From positions 63,097 to 127,096 of the forward strand of contig DLDU01000037.1 of NCBI GenBank assembly GCA_002481295.1: DNA of 64,000 nt, written 5' to 3'. The notes under the pieces were generated by a model that was not told the origin of the DNA, ran no database searches, and saw only the letters and a list, made by a program, of their open reading frames with translations. Positions 63,232 through 64,000 of this stretch are shown piece after piece; position 1 is the stretch's first letter, and each line of letters begins with the position of its first letter. Both the position numbers and the translations under genes were made by a program. Origin of the DNA: Prevotella sp. UBA7764 (GTDB taxonomy: Bacteria; Bacteroidota; Bacteroidia; Bacteroidales; Bacteroidaceae).

Positions 63232-64000
63232 TTATTTTGCGAATGGATCTTTGTAAACACCTAACAGTTGTTTCCCGAAATACCAGAAGAACTTCATATC
63301 ATCCAGGAAATAACGCTTGAAGAGGCGCTTTGGCTCCTTCATGCAACGATACAACCATTCCATGCCGATTTTCTGCCAAATCTTAGGCGCACGTTTCAAT
63401 GTTCCAGCTTCGAAGTCAATGGTAGCACCCAGAGCCATGAATACCTTTACTCCAGGCATCTTATCACGATACTTCATAATCCACTTTTCTTGCTTTGGAG
63501 CACCCACACCAACGAGCAGTACATTAGCACCACTCTCGTTCACGATGCGAACCAGCTTCTCACATTCATCCTCATGCTTCTCGAAGCCAAAGGAAGGAGA
63601 ATGGGCACCAACCACCATCTGGCGCCCCACCTTCTCATTGATACGTTCCATAGCCTTGGCAGCAATACCCTCCTTAGCACCAAGCAGGAAAATTTTGCAG
63701 TCAGCATCATCCTTATGATACATATAGTAAGAAGTAAAGAAACTGGAACCCGGAATCGCTTCCTTGATTGGAGTCTTCAACAGCTTACCGAACAGGTAGA
63801 GGATCTTACTGTCACACACTACCCATTCAGAATTTTGATACACGCCATAAAACTCCTTGTCCTTCTGAAGCTTTATCAGATGATCAAGATTAGGAGTCAC
63901 AAGAACACCCTCCTTCAGGTTCTCCAAGAGTTCCTGACGAGTAATGTTCAGAATATCTATATTTAATACTTTAACAGTTTGGTGAAAACGGAGGATATCC
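63232..64000 (-). CDS. WecG/TagA/CpsF family glycosyltransferase, N-terminus outside the window
   Basis: Adds a sugar to a lipid-linked precursor of a surface polysaccharide at the inner membrane (GT26). The frame is open to the right edge and reads in as VKVLNIDILNITRQELLENL before the conserved LVTPNLDHLIKLQKDKEF, so the true start is outside; a TTG near 63927 is internal. The core signatures are PIKEAIPGSSFFTSYYMY, the KIFLLGAKEGIAAKAMERI segment, LLVGVGAPKQEKWIMKYRDK and FMALGATIDFEAGTLKRAPK. The C-terminal region is basic and aromatic (WLYRCMKEPKRLFKRYF) and probably binds the membrane. Over 250 residues are present. Confidence 0.88.
   Translation of the reverse strand, partial: DILRFHQTVKVLNIDILNITRQELLENLKEGVLVTPNLDHLIKLQKDKEFYGVYQNSEWVVCDSKILYLFGKLLKTPIKEAIPGSSFFTSYYMYHKDDADCKIFLLGAKEGIAAKAMERINEKVGRQMVVGAHSPSFGFEKHEDECEKLVRIVNESGANVLLVGVGAPKQEKWIMKYRDKMPGVKVFMALGATIDFEAGTLKRAPKIWQKIGMEWLYRCMKEPKRLFKRYFLDDMKFFWYFGKQLLGVYKDPFAK

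Overview
The window comes from a Bacteroidales genome, most likely Prevotella or a close relative. Three things support this. The -7 promoter element TAnnTTTG, often with TTTG about 19-20 bases upstream, precedes many genes. The gene families are typical of the group: 30S S16 with a long Ala/Glu tail, a fused NfnA/NfnB-like oxidoreductase, and a thrA - phosphoglycerate-mutase-like - thrC operon. Glycan-handling proteins are also frequent. Species cannot be fixed from sequence alone.

Layout. 1-6.4 kb (minus): a DnaJ-type chaperone cut by the window edge, rpsP, and an acn-icd-gltA operon for the oxidative TCA branch leading to 2-oxoglutarate. 6.4-10.1 kb (minus): a MORN/GH25 lipoprotein with a coupled membrane protein, two small proteins, and RNase P RNA. 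10.3-13.4 kb: HtrA/DegP protease, a decayed IS4-like element sitting between htrA and its terminator, and a YhcH-family protein. 13.4-16.6 kb: repeats and an orphan promoter, a phosphoglycolate-phosphatase-like enzyme, a CBM20-only protein that looks like a 4-alpha-glucanotransferase without its catalytic part, and MltG. 16.9-29.4 kb: housekeeping genes (glnS, TPR protein, DedA, Crp-like regulator, lepA, a lipoprotein, MFS carrier, HAD phosphatase, rsmG, metallo-hydrolase, ruvC, tandem ABC ATPase). 29.4-31 kb: a 29-bp perfect inverted repeat, a small secreted protein, and a gene-poor stretch with 22-bp tandem repeats. 31-43.4 kb: glucosaminidase, M64 peptidase, NudC-like hydrolase, AspT/YidE-type carrier, threonine operon, ferritin, MATE exporter. 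43.7-47.5 kb (minus): a GH5/GH3 pair for beta-mannan or glucan breakdown. 47.7-54 kb: NfnAB-like fusion, PD40-like secreted protein, uridine-phosphorylase-like enzyme, mnmE and a small GNAT protein.

54.0-61.7 kb (all minus) is the accessory region and reads as a partly decayed anti-phage island. It holds a possible small RNA, an Abi_2 remnant, an apparently intact AAA ATPase/RloB pair (AbiL-like), an AbiEi antitoxin broken by a frameshift and lacking its AbiEii toxin, and a three-gene cluster of DUF6361-like protein, phospholipase-D-like nuclease and helicase. The helicase lacks its N-terminal ATPase half. This last cluster is the best candidate for a poorly described system. 61.7-64 kb (minus) is the edge of a surface-polysaccharide locus: a small unknown protein, a nucleotidyltransferase-family protein and a WecG/TagA-type glycosyltransferase that runs off the window.

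All functions are inferred from sequence motifs and gene order read by eye. No database search was run.
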